Virus record (IMG/VR): IMGVR_UViG_3300000651_000003 | Coordinates: 33,309-97,308 of that record | DNA from: a virus | Direction: 5' to 3' (one strand) | Length of the DNA stretch: 64,000 nt | Shown: positions 44,676 to 53,043 of the stretch, in pieces | Layout of the letters: each line of letters starts with the position of its first letter | Numbering within the stretch: position 1 is the stretch's first letter | Notes under the pieces: model-generated | Seen by the model: only the letters and a program-made list of their open reading frames with translations | What the model was told of the DNA's origin: nothing | Database searches by the model: none | Program-made: the position numbers and the translations under genes

Positions 44676-44932
44676 AGTGTCACTATGTTTTAAATCCCCG
44701 AGGGGGATTCATTGCTGAGCATACAGAACCCTTTTGTCGACGATGCATTCACAGGTACGCAACGCCTAAAAGAGTTCGCTACCACGTCTATATTCAATAC
44801 TGGTGTGGTCATGTATGTGTGTATTGCAGAGACGAGCTCGCAATCAAACATAAATACGAGCGAGTGGAAGTAAAACCAATCGGCCCTTGGAATTTACCGA
44901 GAGCGCCAAAACCATGGGAGAGTACAGAATGA
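44672..44932 (+). CDS. Small zinc-finger protein
   Basis: 86 residues from the ATG in the ATGA overlap with the clamp stop. CRRC near residue 24 and CGHVCVYC near 48 give a four-cysteine zinc site; the end is basic and Pro-rich. Overlaps the next gene by 4 bases. Function unknown. Confidence 0.55.
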   Translation: MKCHYVLNPRGGFIAEHTEPFCRRCIHRYATPKRVRYHVYIQYWCGHVCVYCRDELAIKHKYERVEVKPIGPWNLPRAPKPWESTE

Positions 44933-45192
44933 TAATCGTAGAACTTGCTGTCAGGTGCAAAACCTGCAAAACAGAACTGACTGCTTTAATCTCAGCAGAG
45001 GTATCTGGTGGTCCTCAAGAGATACTCGTAGAGCCATGTGAGAAGTGTGTCGATAACGCAGCTGAAGTAAAGACTGCATTGGACTCATCAGCCAGAAGAG
45101 ACGACCCGCCCGAAGACGATGAAGTAAAAATCGACTTGGTGGTAAATCGTGATCGTCAGGTGATTTCAGTGACCGACCGAGCCAAATACTAA
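44929..45192 (+). CDS. Small protein with two CxxC pairs
   Basis: 87 residues from MIIVELAVRCKTCKTEL, with gggagag upstream and an ATGA overlap. CKTC and CEKC could bind zinc. The C-terminal half is acidic. It abuts the polymerase gene with no gap. Function unknown. Confidence 0.55.
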   Translation: MIIVELAVRCKTCKTELTALISAEVSGGPQEILVEPCEKCVDNAAEVKTALDSSARRDDPPEDDEVKIDLVVNRDRQVISVTDRAKY

Positions 45193-47148
45193 ATGTATCA
45201 GCCCGCAATCATACTTGACGAGTACGAGGATAGTGCTACCAGATGGACTCCTCCTCGTCCTGAAGACTTGCCAACGCTGGAAGGCGTTAGTCGCATCTCA
45301 ATGGATACTGAGAATAGTGGCAAGAACGCCTTCGATGACTTCGTATGTGGAGTGTCGATTGGCTGGCGAGACCCCGAGAATCTTGCAGCGAAATCTCTCT
45401 ACGCTCCTGTTGGCCACATCGAAGGCAATATGGATCCTGAAATCGTCAAGATGTGGATGGAGTATGTTTTGCCGGGTAAGGAAATCGTTTTTGCAAATGG
45501 TAAGTACGATATTCAGATCATGCGCACCGGGCTGAAGAAAAAGTTTGGTATTGACCTCGAGGCTCTGGGTTGTAAAGTTCGTGATGTAGCATTCCCTGCA
45601 GCTCTGTTGGACGACAGCCCGTTTGCTGATTTAAGCCTTGACGCAATTGGCATTAAGTACGTTGGCAGAGGCAAGGAGAGATTCCCCGGGGACATTGACA
45701 AAATGGCTAGCTACCCGAGTTGGATGGCTGGGCCTTATGCCGAGGGTGACTCGTTGATCACTCTTGAAGCAGACGAGAACATGGAACCGTTCATCCGGCA
45801 AGAAGGTTTGGAAAATGTTCTTGAGTTGGAAAATAGTCTCATCTATGCTGTCTGTGAGATTGAGCGCAATGGCTGCCGGGTGCATCGACCAAAACTGGAG
45901 CAATGGCGCAGCGAGGTCAGGACTGAGTATGAGAAGATCCTACGAGAAATCTTTCAACTAACCGGTTTCCGGGTTGACCCCGGGACCGTCGACTCGATGA
46001 TGAAGCTGTTTAGTTTTCTTGGCCTTGAGCCACCGAAGAAAAAACCAAAGCGCAAATCCAAAGCAAAGGGTAAATCTAAGCATCAAGAGGAGGAGCCTGA
46101 AGATGAGGAAGAAAATAGCCAAAAACGCACCTTTGAGGTTGATGAGTTATTATCGTTTAATCACCCCATCTTCAATTTAGTTGTTGATGCCAGACGGCAG
46201 CAAAGTTTACTGTCGAGATTTCTAGATAAGTACTATGAAGCTCTTACGTGGGGGCACCAGAACGGCAATGATTTGTTAAGAGCGTCATTCCATCAATGCA
46301 AGAACAATTTGGAAGCGCTCAAAAAGAAAGAGAAGGCTAAGGGCACCGGATGGGGCCGCTTTAGTAGTAGTGGCGGAGGAGATCTCAAGAGTGGGTATTC
46401 GTTTAATGCTCAGCAAGTCATACGAGCAGACAAGCAGGAAGCAGAGCTGGGCGATGCTCACATAATTCGAGAATTGTTTATACCAGACGACGGCATGGAA
46501 TACTTCAGCGCAGATATGAAGCAGGTTGAATATAGAATCTATGCCGCATTGGCTGGAGCCAAGACCGTCATCAAGGCTTACCGAGAGGATGCAAATACTG
46601 ACTACCATGCTTTGCTACACGATCGTATCCGACCCTACAAACCACATATTCAGCGAACCATTGTTAAGAATGTCAGTTTCGCTTATGCGTACAACTCTAG
46701 TCCTCAGACGTTGGCAGCCACCGCAGGAGTCACAATTAAAGAGGCAGAAGAGATATATGAATTTTGTAAACAGCTAATGCCAGAGCGAGACGGGTTCATA
46801 AAGAAATGCGCTCATGATGCCGAGCATAAAGGATACGTGGCTACCATCATGGGAAGGCGGGCGCGGTTCAAGCCTAGCGATCCCTTTTACAGAGCGGTTA
46901 GTCGCGTAGTACAGGGCAGTGCAGCTGATATATTTAAGCTAGCCCTGAGAGACTTATACCGCGAGAGAAAAACGCTCGGCATACACAAACTACGACAGGT
47001 TGTGCACGACGAAATCGACGGAGATAAAGAGCCGGGAGAAATTTATACAAAAAGGATTCTCGATTTCCTTGACGAACAGAGGTTCAACCTATCCATACCG
47101 ATTCGCTGGGACCTACACGCTGGAGCCAACTGGAGGGACTGCAAATGA
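45193..47148 (+). CDS. polA: Family A DNA polymerase with 3'-5' exonuclease domain
   Basis: 651 residues. Exonuclease motifs: Asp38/Glu40 in MDTEN, Asp106 in NGKYDI, and Tyr182/Asp186. Polymerase motif A YFSADMKQVEYRI (about 436), motif B R-x3-K-x3-F-x3-Y in RTIVKNVSFAYAY (about 488), motif C VVHDEID (about 603). The Phe in motif B is the Escherichia coli F762 equivalent. There is no 5'-3' exonuclease domain. Residues about 280-315 hold a Lys-rich then Glu-rich insertion. It is the replicative polymerase, next to its clamp. Confidence 0.95.
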   Translation: MYQPAIILDEYEDSATRWTPPRPEDLPTLEGVSRISMDTENSGKNAFDDFVCGVSIGWRDPENLAAKSLYAPVGHIEGNMDPEIVKMWMEYVLPGKEIVFANGKYDIQIMRTGLKKKFGIDLEALGCKVRDVAFPAALLDDSPFADLSLDAIGIKYVGRGKERFPGDIDKMASYPSWMAGPYAEGDSLITLEADENMEPFIRQEGLENVLELENSLIYAVCEIERNGCRVHRPKLEQWRSEVRTEYEKILREIFQLTGFRVDPGTVDSMMKLFSFLGLEPPKKKPKRKSKAKGKSKHQEEEPEDEEENSQKRTFEVDELLSFNHPIFNLVVDARRQQSLLSRFLDKYYEALTWGHQNGNDLLRASFHQCKNNLEALKKKEKAKGTGWGRFSSSGGGDLKSGYSFNAQQVIRADKQEAELGDAHIIRELFIPDDGMEYFSADMKQVEYRIYAALAGAKTVIKAYREDANTDYHALLHDRIRPYKPHIQRTIVKNVSFAYAYNSSPQTLAATAGVTIKEAEEIYEFCKQLMPERDGFIKKCAHDAEHKGYVATIMGRRARFKPSDPFYRAVSRVVQGSAADIFKLALRDLYRERKTLGIHKLRQVVHDEIDGDKEPGEIYTKRILDFLDEQRFNLSIPIRWDLHAGANWRDCK

Positions 47149-47267
47149 GTGACTTGCAATTCTTTGTGCAGAGCATCAGAGTCAGTTTCGAAATCTTCTG
47201 TTTTGTGGTGATAATACTTTTCCTTGTATTCGCAATCGTCTTGCCGTTTTGGAACAGGAGCAAATAA
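47145..47267 (+). CDS. Single-span membrane mini-protein
   Basis: 40 residues. It starts in an ATGA overlap with the polymerase stop and ends in a TAATG overlap with queD. A hydrophobic span (IFCFVVIILFLVFAIVLPFW) and a short basic tail. Its seamless fit between two certain genes supports it. Function unknown. Confidence 0.6.
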   Translation: MSDLQFFVQSIRVSFEIFCFVVIILFLVFAIVLPFWNRSK

Positions 47268-47674
47268 TGTACACAATAACTAAAGAATTCCATTTCGAAG
47301 CTGCTCACCACTTGTACGGGTTGCCAGAAGGCCACCAATGCGCTCGGATGCATGGACACTCATACCGAGTGGAAGTAGAATTGGCTTCTCCCAAACTTAA
47401 CAGAGTGGGTTTTGTTGTTGACTATGGCGAGCTTGACGTATTCGCTACGTACCTGAAAGAAAACTTCGATCATCAGGACCTCAATTTTGTGCTACAAAGA
47501 CTGTCGAAAATCCAAAACATGTGGTACAACGCAACAGGCGGCGATGGTATGTATAATCCTACTGCAGAAAATCTTGCCCGGGGATTTTACCTTTGGTGTA
47601 AACAGCATTGGAAAGAGACTATAGCTGTCCGCGTCAGCGAGACTCAAAAGACTTGGGCGGAACACCGTCCATAG
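47267..47674 (+). CDS. queD: 6-carboxytetrahydropterin synthase QueD
   Basis: 135 residues from the ATG with aggag six bases upstream. Zinc-binding histidines in FEAAHHL (His15) and MHGHSY (His29, His31), catalytic Cys25 in QCARMHG, then NPTAENLA and a final VSETQ, all typical of QueD. It converts dihydroneopterin triphosphate to 6-carboxytetrahydropterin, step two of preQ0 synthesis, between FolE and QueE, which are encoded nearby. Confidence 0.92.
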   Translation: MYTITKEFHFEAAHHLYGLPEGHQCARMHGHSYRVEVELASPKLNRVGFVVDYGELDVFATYLKENFDHQDLNFVLQRLSKIQNMWYNATGGDGMYNPTAENLARGFYLWCKQHWKETIAVRVSETQKTWAEHRP

Positions 47675-47703
47675 CAAAGCCACGGAAGGGAGAACATAAA
47701 TCT

Positions 47704-47883
47704 ATGATGTGGCTTCTTTTAATACTGGGTGCTCTGAATTTGGTTTGTATACTCATTGCACTCCGTAAACTATCAACCATGCTTCGCTTCGTCAAACAGA
47801 TGGAAACCTTATCGGCTTTAACATCGGGGCTGAAAGACTCATCTGAGAAATTGAAGGAAGCTCTTAAGAAACAGGGAGGTTAG
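47704..47883 (+). CDS. Small membrane protein with coiled coil
   Basis: 59 residues from tandem ATGs, gggag eleven bases upstream. An N-terminal membrane span (MMWLLLILGALNLVCILIAL) is followed by an amphipathic helix (TSGLKDSSEKLKEALKKQGG). The shape is like spanin or holin-accessory proteins, but nothing specific identifies it. Confidence 0.5.
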   Translation: MMWLLLILGALNLVCILIALRKLSTMLRFVKQMETLSALTSGLKDSSEKLKEALKKQGG

Positions 47884-47886
47884 GAA

Positions 47887-48150
47887 ATGTCTGTTCTCGA
47901 TGATGTAAATGCTCTGAAGGCTCAAATCGAGGCCACAGAAACAGTAGAAGGTTCTGCCACTACTTTCATTAACGGTGTGCCGGGCCTTATTTCAGCTGCA
48001 GTAGCCGCGGCGTTGGCGAACGGAGCCACCGCGGATCAACTGAAGCCTCTTACCGATCTTCAGTCTACACTGCAAGCACAAACCGAAGCGCTGTCAGCAG
48101 CGATCGCGGCAAACACTCCGCCGCCTCCGCCGCCTCCGGCCAATCCATAG
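47887..48150 (+). CDS. Small helical protein with poly-Pro tail
   Basis: 87 residues, ribosome binding site ggagg-like just upstream. Two Ala-rich helices (QLKPLTDLQSTLQAQTEALS) and a run of Pro near the end. Similar short coiled-coil/Pro proteins are common in phages and may be structural. Function unknown. Confidence 0.55.
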   Translation: MSVLDDVNALKAQIEATETVEGSATTFINGVPGLISAAVAAALANGATADQLKPLTDLQSTLQAQTEALSAAIAANTPPPPPPPANP

Positions 48151-48176
48151 TCGCGAGCAATCGCTGTCACGCGGAA

Positions 48177-48203
48177 GCCCCGGGCAACCGTAAGGCCCGG
48201 GGC
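48177..48203 (+). other. Strong GC-rich hairpin before secreted-protein gene
   Basis: Perfect nine-pair stem GCCCCGGGC / GCCCGGGGC with loop aaccgtaag, ending 9 bases before the ribosome binding site of the next gene. There is no U tract, so it is probably not an intrinsic terminator; it may protect or pace the downstream message. Confidence 0.5.
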
Positions 48204-48223
48204 AGACCGCAGGAGAATCTAAG

Positions 48224-48523
48224 ATGAAGAAATTGTTTATGACGGTAGTGGTACTGGTGGCAATCGCTGCTGTGGTGTTTACGTCGCGACCTGCTAAGGC
48301 GGTTTCCGCACCTTCAGCTGTGACTCAGGCCGACATCTGCGACGACGTTATCGCAGTAGCTCAAACGGACGGCGACCAGACTTATACGTCGTGCATTGCC
48401 GCGTTCGGTAGAGGGATGGACACGCAGTGCTTTCAGAATGCGTCACGTACTTTCACATCTACGCTTCGACAACAGAATTTTGCACTCGGAACCGATTGCG
48501 TAGGAACGTACCAAAGCCAGTGA
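48224..48523 (+). CDS. Secreted small cysteine protein
   Basis: 99 residues, ribosome binding site aggag. A clear signal peptide (KLFMTVVVLVAIAAVVFTSR, cleavage after AKA near residue 26). The mature part has four Cys, probably two disulfides, and is Gln/Thr/Asp rich. It is exported by the host Sec pathway during infection; possible roles include periplasmic interference or superinfection exclusion. Confidence 0.55.
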   Translation: MKKLFMTVVVLVAIAAVVFTSRPAKAVSAPSAVTQADICDDVIAVAQTDGDQTYTSCIAAFGRGMDTQCFQNASRTFTSTLRQQNFALGTDCVGTYQSQ

Positions 48524-48574
48524 AACCTTCGATGCGGCACGCTCCCACGTGGCTGCATCTTGGACTCAAACAAA

Positions 48575-48793
48575 ATGGCAAAAACAGCATTTAATCGCAG
48601 CAATATACTCACATTTGAAGAGCGTCAAGAAGCAGCTATCAAGTGTCTCAACCTTATAGAGGATGAAATGGAATCATTATCTCCTAAAGATCGCAATTTC
48701 GTTATTGAGATGGGAGACAAAGTTCATACCGGTGGGGCGAGCGAGCGACAACTTGCTTGGCTGCGAGACATTTGTGGGAAGCTGGGTTACTGA
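48575..48793 (+). CDS. Hypothetical helical protein
   Basis: 72 residues from MAKTAFNRS; the upstream TTG adds five residues. No clear ribosome binding site. The pattern (EEMESLSPKDRNFVIEMGDK-like, then GGASERQLAWLRDICGKLGY) resembles the small C-terminal helical unit found in many phage early proteins that ends in a Q..WL..I motif. Function unknown. Confidence 0.55.
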   Translation: MAKTAFNRSNILTFEERQEAAIKCLNLIEDEMESLSPKDRNFVIEMGDKVHTGGASERQLAWLRDICGKLGY

Positions 48794-48794
48794 G

Positions 48795-48932
48795 TTGGAA
48801 AAAATTCACTTCAGCTTTCAGAGAAAACCTCTTTGCCAGAACCGCAGCCGTTTGCGGTGCACTGACGATAAATCAAGAGTTACTTGTGATAGCTGCAAAA
48901 GAGAATTGGAGAAAAGACCATGGCTGAAATGA
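48795..48932 (+). CDS. Small CxxC zinc protein
   Basis: 45 residues from a TTG that overlaps the preceding stop region. KPLCQNRSRLRCTDDKSRVT followed by CDSCKREL is a pattern common to short phage zinc proteins (PLCG ... T.D...VTC..C). The non-ATG start and the 13-base overlap with queE leave some doubt. Confidence 0.5.
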   Translation: MEKIHFSFQRKPLCQNRSRLRCTDDKSRVTCDSCKRELEKRPWLK

Positions 48933-49594
48933 CCCTGAAGGTATCTGAGGTATTTTACTCGTTGCAGGGAGAAGGTGCCCGGGCTGGCGAGCCATCGATA
49001 TTCATTCGACTGCAAGGGTGCTCTGCAAAATATGCTTGCGCTCGGTCAGGAGTAGTTTGTGATACAGAGTTCGAATCCGGCAAAGAGATGACCCTTAAAG
49101 AATTGGACGACACCATCTATAATGTTGAGGTGCGAACTGTGGCAGGAGCCACCCTGCGACCATGGTGGATCGTCTGGACTGGCGGCGAACCCCTCGACCA
49201 GTTGACTCCAGACATCCTGAGGTGGTTCAAAGACAAAAAGTACATGCAGGCGATAGAGACTAGCGGCATCAAATATATGTCGAATGAAATCTCTACCTTG
49301 CTCGACTGGATTGTCTGTTCGCCGAAGGTAGCAGAGCACATACTCGAAAAGAATTTCAAGGACGTCATCCGCAAGCATGAAGCTGGAAACGTTGACGAGC
49401 TGAGATATGTTCGTCACGCAGGCCAGCCCGGGGTCCCCGTACCTGCTCTACATGCTCAGTACTACTACCTGTCGCCCCATACTGACGGTCAGAAAATCAA
49501 CCAAGGAAATCTCCGACACTGCATCAAGCTCTGTTTAGAAAATCCAATGTGGAGGCTGTCTGTTCAGCAGCACAAGCTATGGCAGATACTATAA
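48920..49594 (+). CDS. queE: 7-carboxy-7-deazaguanine synthase QueE
   Basis: 224 residues, ggag eight bases upstream. The start VSEVFYSLQGEGARAGEPSI and FIRLQGCS are the QueE opening; WTGGEPLDQ is the SAM-binding GGEP motif; SPKVAEH and YYLSPHTDG follow the family. The cluster cysteines would be Cys34, Cys40 and Cys47 (C-x5-C-x6-C), not the common CX3CX2C. It converts QueD product to CDG by radical SAM chemistry. Its 3' end overlaps folE. Confidence 0.88.
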   Translation: MAEMTLKVSEVFYSLQGEGARAGEPSIFIRLQGCSAKYACARSGVVCDTEFESGKEMTLKELDDTIYNVEVRTVAGATLRPWWIVWTGGEPLDQLTPDILRWFKDKKYMQAIETSGIKYMSNEISTLLDWIVCSPKVAEHILEKNFKDVIRKHEAGNVDELRYVRHAGQPGVPVPALHAQYYYLSPHTDGQKINQGNLRHCIKLCLENPMWRLSVQQHKLWQIL

Positions 49595-50166
49595 ACCAAA
49601 AACCAGACATCGAGCACCAATACGACCTGTTAAAGATGTCGATAGCTGACACCTTGATTGCCCTCGGCCTCAATATTGAGTCTGAGGGGCTTAAACGAAC
49701 GCCGGCTCGCATAGCCAAGTTCTATCTTGAGTTCCTGCGACCCCCAGACTTCGAATTCACCGTATTCGACAATGATGGCAGCGACGAGATGGTAATCCAG
49801 AGTGACATAGAGTTTGCCAGTCTCTGCGAGCACCACGGCCTACCATTTATCGGCGCCGCAGCGATCGCATACATACCAGACGGTAAAATTGTAGGCTTGT
49901 CGAAGCTGGCTCGGTGCCTTGATACTTATGCTCGTAGGTTCCAAAATCAGGAACGCATTACCCGGCAAGTTGCTGATGCATTACAAGAGGCGTTGAATCC
50001 AAAAGGAGTCGCTGTTGTACTTAAGGCCCGGCACTTCTGCATCGAGATTCGCGGAGTGAGAAAGCGCGGTTCAATCACTACTACATCTTGTCTGACAGGA
50101 GTATTTAAAAACGACCCGGCTTGCCGCAATGAATTTCTATCACTAGCACGAGGAATGAGAATATGA
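49579..50166 (+). CDS. folE: GTP cyclohydrolase I (FolE)
   Basis: 195 residues from the ATG overlapping the queE end; a GTG ten codons upstream is possible. KRTPARIAKFYLEFL, then SLCEHHGLPFIG with Cys83, DGKIVGLSKLARCLDTYARR and ARHFCIEIRGV with Cys154 are standard GCH1 zinc and active-site motifs. It opens GTP to dihydroneopterin triphosphate, the first step of preQ0 synthesis. The C terminus is a complete type I core. Confidence 0.92.
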   Translation: MADTINQKPDIEHQYDLLKMSIADTLIALGLNIESEGLKRTPARIAKFYLEFLRPPDFEFTVFDNDGSDEMVIQSDIEFASLCEHHGLPFIGAAAIAYIPDGKIVGLSKLARCLDTYARRFQNQERITRQVADALQEALNPKGVAVVLKARHFCIEIRGVRKRGSITTTSCLTGVFKNDPACRNEFLSLARGMRI

Positions 50167-50885
50167 GTACCCCAGAAACTGTGGCCCTAGAGCTTGACGA
50201 ACCAACTACCAACATCGACAAAATCCACCCGGAGTTAAGGCAGTTCGCCAAACCAATGGAGGACTTAATCCCTGACCCGGAGAACGCCAACAAGCACGAC
50301 GCCCGCAACCTGAAAATGATTGCCGAGAGTCTTATCCGGTTTGGTCAAGTAGTGTTGCTCAAGGTCAATCGAGAAACCAACTTCATCGAAAAAGGTAACG
50401 GCACCTACATGGCAGCCAAAATGCTTGGTTGGACTCAGCTTGCTGCAATATGGTCAGACTTAGATAGGACAGAAGCGATCGCATACGGTTTGATTGATAA
50501 TCGCTGTGGGCAGACATCTCGCCCCGACTATGCGCAGACAGGAAAGCACCTTAGGGAGTTGAAAGAGGCTGACTACGAGATGATGCAATTTTGGACTCCG
50601 GAAGAGGCGCTGCCACTCGTTAGAGGGGAGTTTGTCAAGCCGGAAATCAGTGACGAGAAGTTTGACTCAGGGTTGCAGCGTGGTAGGCCGATATCGAAAA
50701 TCTCAGCTAGCGAGCGCATAACTGTAGACCGAGCCATTGCGTTCGTCAGAACCAAGGACAAGCGGTACAAGACCGAAGGCTCGGCCCTTGACTTCATATG
50801 TGGCGAGTTCATGGCATATCATGTCAACGATCTTGACAACGAGACCGAGGACCAAATCGAGCTCGAAGCTCTGTCGTTAGAGTAA
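50163..50885 (+). CDS. ParB/Srx-fold protein (possible DpdB-like partner)
   Basis: 240 residues, ATGA overlap with folE. Residues 30-120 follow the ParB N-terminal domain: LIPDPENANKHDARNLKMIA, SLIRFGQVV, IEKGNGTYMAAKMLGW and AIAYGLIDNR. The ParB arginines of GERR are replaced by GNGTY, as in other phage relatives. In bacterial dpd islands DpdB, also of ParB/Srx type, assists DpdA, so this gene may help base insertion; this is inference from position. The C terminus is LEALSLE, the recurrent peptide. Confidence 0.7.
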   Translation: MSTPETVALELDEPTTNIDKIHPELRQFAKPMEDLIPDPENANKHDARNLKMIAESLIRFGQVVLLKVNRETNFIEKGNGTYMAAKMLGWTQLAAIWSDLDRTEAIAYGLIDNRCGQTSRPDYAQTGKHLRELKEADYEMMQFWTPEEALPLVRGEFVKPEISDEKFDSGLQRGRPISKISASERITVDRAIAFVRTKDKRYKTEGSALDFICGEFMAYHVNDLDNETEDQIELEALSLE

Positions 50886-50889
50886 ACTC

Positions 50890-51027
50890 ATGGTCAGCAT
50901 ATTCAATCGCATACAAAATCTCTGGCGAGGTTCTTGGCTTTATTGTTTTACTCATCACCACGATCCTGTGCATACCATGGATGGCAGGATCTGGTGTAGG
51001 GTTTGTTTGAAATTCAGGTTGCTCTAA
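50890..51027 (+). CDS. Small CF-HHH-CxxC protein
   Basis: 45 residues filling the gap before queC. YCFTHHHDPVHTMDG and RIWCRVC suggest a compact zinc site. A second member of the same pattern is encoded at 63389-63532. No good ribosome binding site, but the repeated motif supports it as real. Confidence 0.5.
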   Translation: MVSIFNRIQNLWRGSWLYCFTHHHDPVHTMDGRIWCRVCLKFRLL

Positions 51028-51038
51028 AAGGAGGAGAA

Positions 51039-51761
51039 ATGGAACAGGGAAAGGCTGTGGTGCTTCATAGTGGTGGCCTTGACTCCACTACATTGCTTTA
51101 TTACATCAAGGGCATGGGATTCGAAGTTTACCCACTAACGATTTACTATGGCCAGCGGCACAGCCGGGAGATAACGTCGGCTGTTGAGATTTGTGCTACA
51201 ATGGGTATTCCAGAGCGGTTCAGAAAAGTTGACCTCGAGAGTCTGCAAAGCGTAATGCTAGGCAGTAGTCAGACAGACCGCACTGTAGAAGTACCCGAGG
51301 GGCACTACGCAGCAGACAACATGGCGATTACCGTAGTACCGAATCGCAACATGATTCTGCTGGCCGTCGCTACTGCTTATGCAATCAGCATTAAAGCGAA
51401 ACTTGTGGCCTACGCTGCTCACATCGGCGACCATGACCAGTATCCGGATTGCCGACAGGTCTTCATTGACCAATTAGCAGAAGCCATCAAGCTCTGTGAC
51501 AACAACCCACCGTATCTAATTGCACCCTTCAGTGGGTACTCGAAACAGCAGATTGCAGAGCTAGCCAACACTATCGGCGTGCCAATCGAGTTGACTTACT
51601 CATGCTACAAGGGTGAGGAAAAGCATTGTGGTCGTTGCGGGACTTGTGTTGAGAGAGCAGAAGCATTAAGCCTCGCAGGAGTGGAAGATAAGACTCAGTA
51701 CGTGGATGCAGAGTATTGGAAAGCGGTGACCAACCATGCAAATGCACAAGTTTCGCAATAG
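51039..51761 (+). CDS. queC: 7-cyano-7-deazaguanine synthase QueC
   Basis: 240 residues with aaggagg just upstream. P-loop SGGLDS (11-16), VPNRN (100-104), HIGDHDQYPDCR, and zinc cysteines 189, 197, 200 and 203 in CYKGEEKHCGRCGTC are all present. It turns CDG into preQ0 using ATP and ammonia and completes the pathway. The gene overlaps the transporter gene downstream by 26 bases. Confidence 0.95.
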   Translation: MEQGKAVVLHSGGLDSTTLLYYIKGMGFEVYPLTIYYGQRHSREITSAVEICATMGIPERFRKVDLESLQSVMLGSSQTDRTVEVPEGHYAADNMAITVVPNRNMILLAVATAYAISIKAKLVAYAAHIGDHDQYPDCRQVFIDQLAEAIKLCDNNPPYLIAPFSGYSKQQIAELANTIGVPIELTYSCYKGEEKHCGRCGTCVERAEALSLAGVEDKTQYVDAEYWKAVTNHANAQVSQ

Positions 51762-52515
51762 TCTGTGGTTCGCCATTACTTTGGTTGCATTCTACCTTGG
51801 TGCGATCGTGCTGGCGAACTACCTCATCACAAAATATGGTCAGGTAGCTGTGCCATTTGTGGCATTCGCTCTAATTCCATTTGACTTGATTGCCCGGGAC
51901 TTGATGCAAGACCATTGGAACTGGGTTCCCGGCAGAAGCAGAATGTACGTCGCTGAGAGAATGTCTGTGGTAATAGTGGTAGGTGCTGTCATCTCATATG
52001 CGACGGGAACAGGTTCATTCAGGATAAATGCTGCCTCTTGCTTGGCATTCATGGCAGCTGCCACTATTGACGCGCTGACCTACCAGTGGATGATACGGTA
52101 CGGGCGGATATTCCGCATTAACGCCGCTACCTTTACCGCTGCGGTGACTGACTCGCTCATCTTCGTGTTCATTGCATTCAGCGCAATTAACTGGCAACTA
52201 GTAGGATTGCAGATTGTTATGAAAATCTCGGGAGGGTTTGTCTGGTCATTGCTGCTGTACAAACTTTTTCGGCAGCGCTACGACCGAGTAGAGTTTGTTC
52301 CACCTATGATTTTCAAAAAAGAATACAAACCCACTTTCGACTATGCCCGATTGTTTGCAAAAGAGCGAGTAATCCAAGGTTCGTTTGTTGGTCCAGTGAA
52401 TTGTGGTCTGTGCTCAGGTAGTTCTAATACCGGGTGTCGTTGCCACTCCGCTGAAGGATTAGGCTGCGACATGCTTTGTCACGTAGACTACATTGGCAGG
52501 TTAGTTAGGAGATAA
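51736..52515 (+). CDS. VUT-family (YhhQ-like) preQ0/queuosine precursor transporter with Cys-rich tail
   Basis: 259 residues. About six membrane spans, with the VUT family opening YLGAIVLANYLITKYGQ, FALIPFDLIARD, and TFTAAVTDSLIFVFIAF. YhhQ-type members import preQ0 or preQ1. The last 60 residues are an extra cysteine-rich part (CGLCSGSSNTGCRCH, CDMLC) not usual for the family, possibly a zinc domain. Transport together with a full synthesis pathway would raise precursor supply. Confidence 0.75.
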   Translation: MQMHKFRNSLWFAITLVAFYLGAIVLANYLITKYGQVAVPFVAFALIPFDLIARDLMQDHWNWVPGRSRMYVAERMSVVIVVGAVISYATGTGSFRINAASCLAFMAAATIDALTYQWMIRYGRIFRINAATFTAAVTDSLIFVFIAFSAINWQLVGLQIVMKISGGFVWSLLLYKLFRQRYDRVEFVPPMIFKKEYKPTFDYARLFAKERVIQGSFVGPVNCGLCSGSSNTGCRCHSAEGLGCDMLCHVDYIGRLVRR

Positions 52516-52518
52516 AGT

Positions 52519-53043
52519 ATGTCAGAAGAAATCAAAGCGAAGAGCGGCAGTGCGTGGGAGTGTGCTATGGTGCCTGCCGAGAAAAGGCGTACACCGGATC
52601 AAATAGCCACTATCGCTGCTTGGGTAATGCAATGCCCGGGTTGGTCACCAGCATGGGACAAATTCTTGTTATGCTGTGTTCACCTTCGACAGATTGAAGG
52701 AGTTAAGCCGGCTGTATTCACTATGCAAGGTGCCACGCATGAGATTATGCTAGTGGCGCTGGACCCAACGTATGCCGCAGACCCCGACGATATATTCTCA
52801 GACAAAACGAGAATACTTCGCCCAATAAACATCGTGCAGCAATTTATCGTCAACAATGACGACCAAGCTATAGAGCTTACGAAAAATGTTGCAATGGCTT
52901 GTATTCAGGGCATATTACCAATCGAACCGCAGGGTATCAGAGGAGCTAGGGAGTACTGGGAAAGCACAATACTTACTACCGCTCAGCACATTCGAGATGG
53001 TTGCTGCTCAGAGGATTCCGCAACTAAAGAGACGATAAATTGA
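52519..53043 (+). CDS. Hypothetical protein in the deazaguanine cluster
   Basis: 174 residues following the transporter gene by 3 bases, with aggagat upstream. Helical, with PGWSPAWDKFLLCCVHLRQI and a TMQGATHEIMLVALDP strand pair. No family recognised. It sits between the transporter and the first DpdA-like gene and overlaps the latter (TTGA), so it may act in base modification. Confidence 0.55.
   Translation: MSEEIKAKSGSAWECAMVPAEKRRTPDQIATIAAWVMQCPGWSPAWDKFLLCCVHLRQIEGVKPAVFTMQGATHEIMLVALDPTYAADPDDIFSDKTRILRPINIVQQFIVNNDDQAIELTKNVAMACIQGILPIEPQGIRGAREYWESTILTTAQHIRDGCCSEDSATKETIN

Noticed and set aside
48177-48203. Strong GC hairpin as an intrinsic terminator
   Set aside because: No U tract follows on either strand, and a gene with a good ribosome binding site starts just downstream, so it is listed only as a hairpin.
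51639-51690. AEALSLAG in QueC as another copy of the EALSLD peptide
   Set aside because: It is internal and part of the normal QueC helix after the zinc site, so it is not counted.
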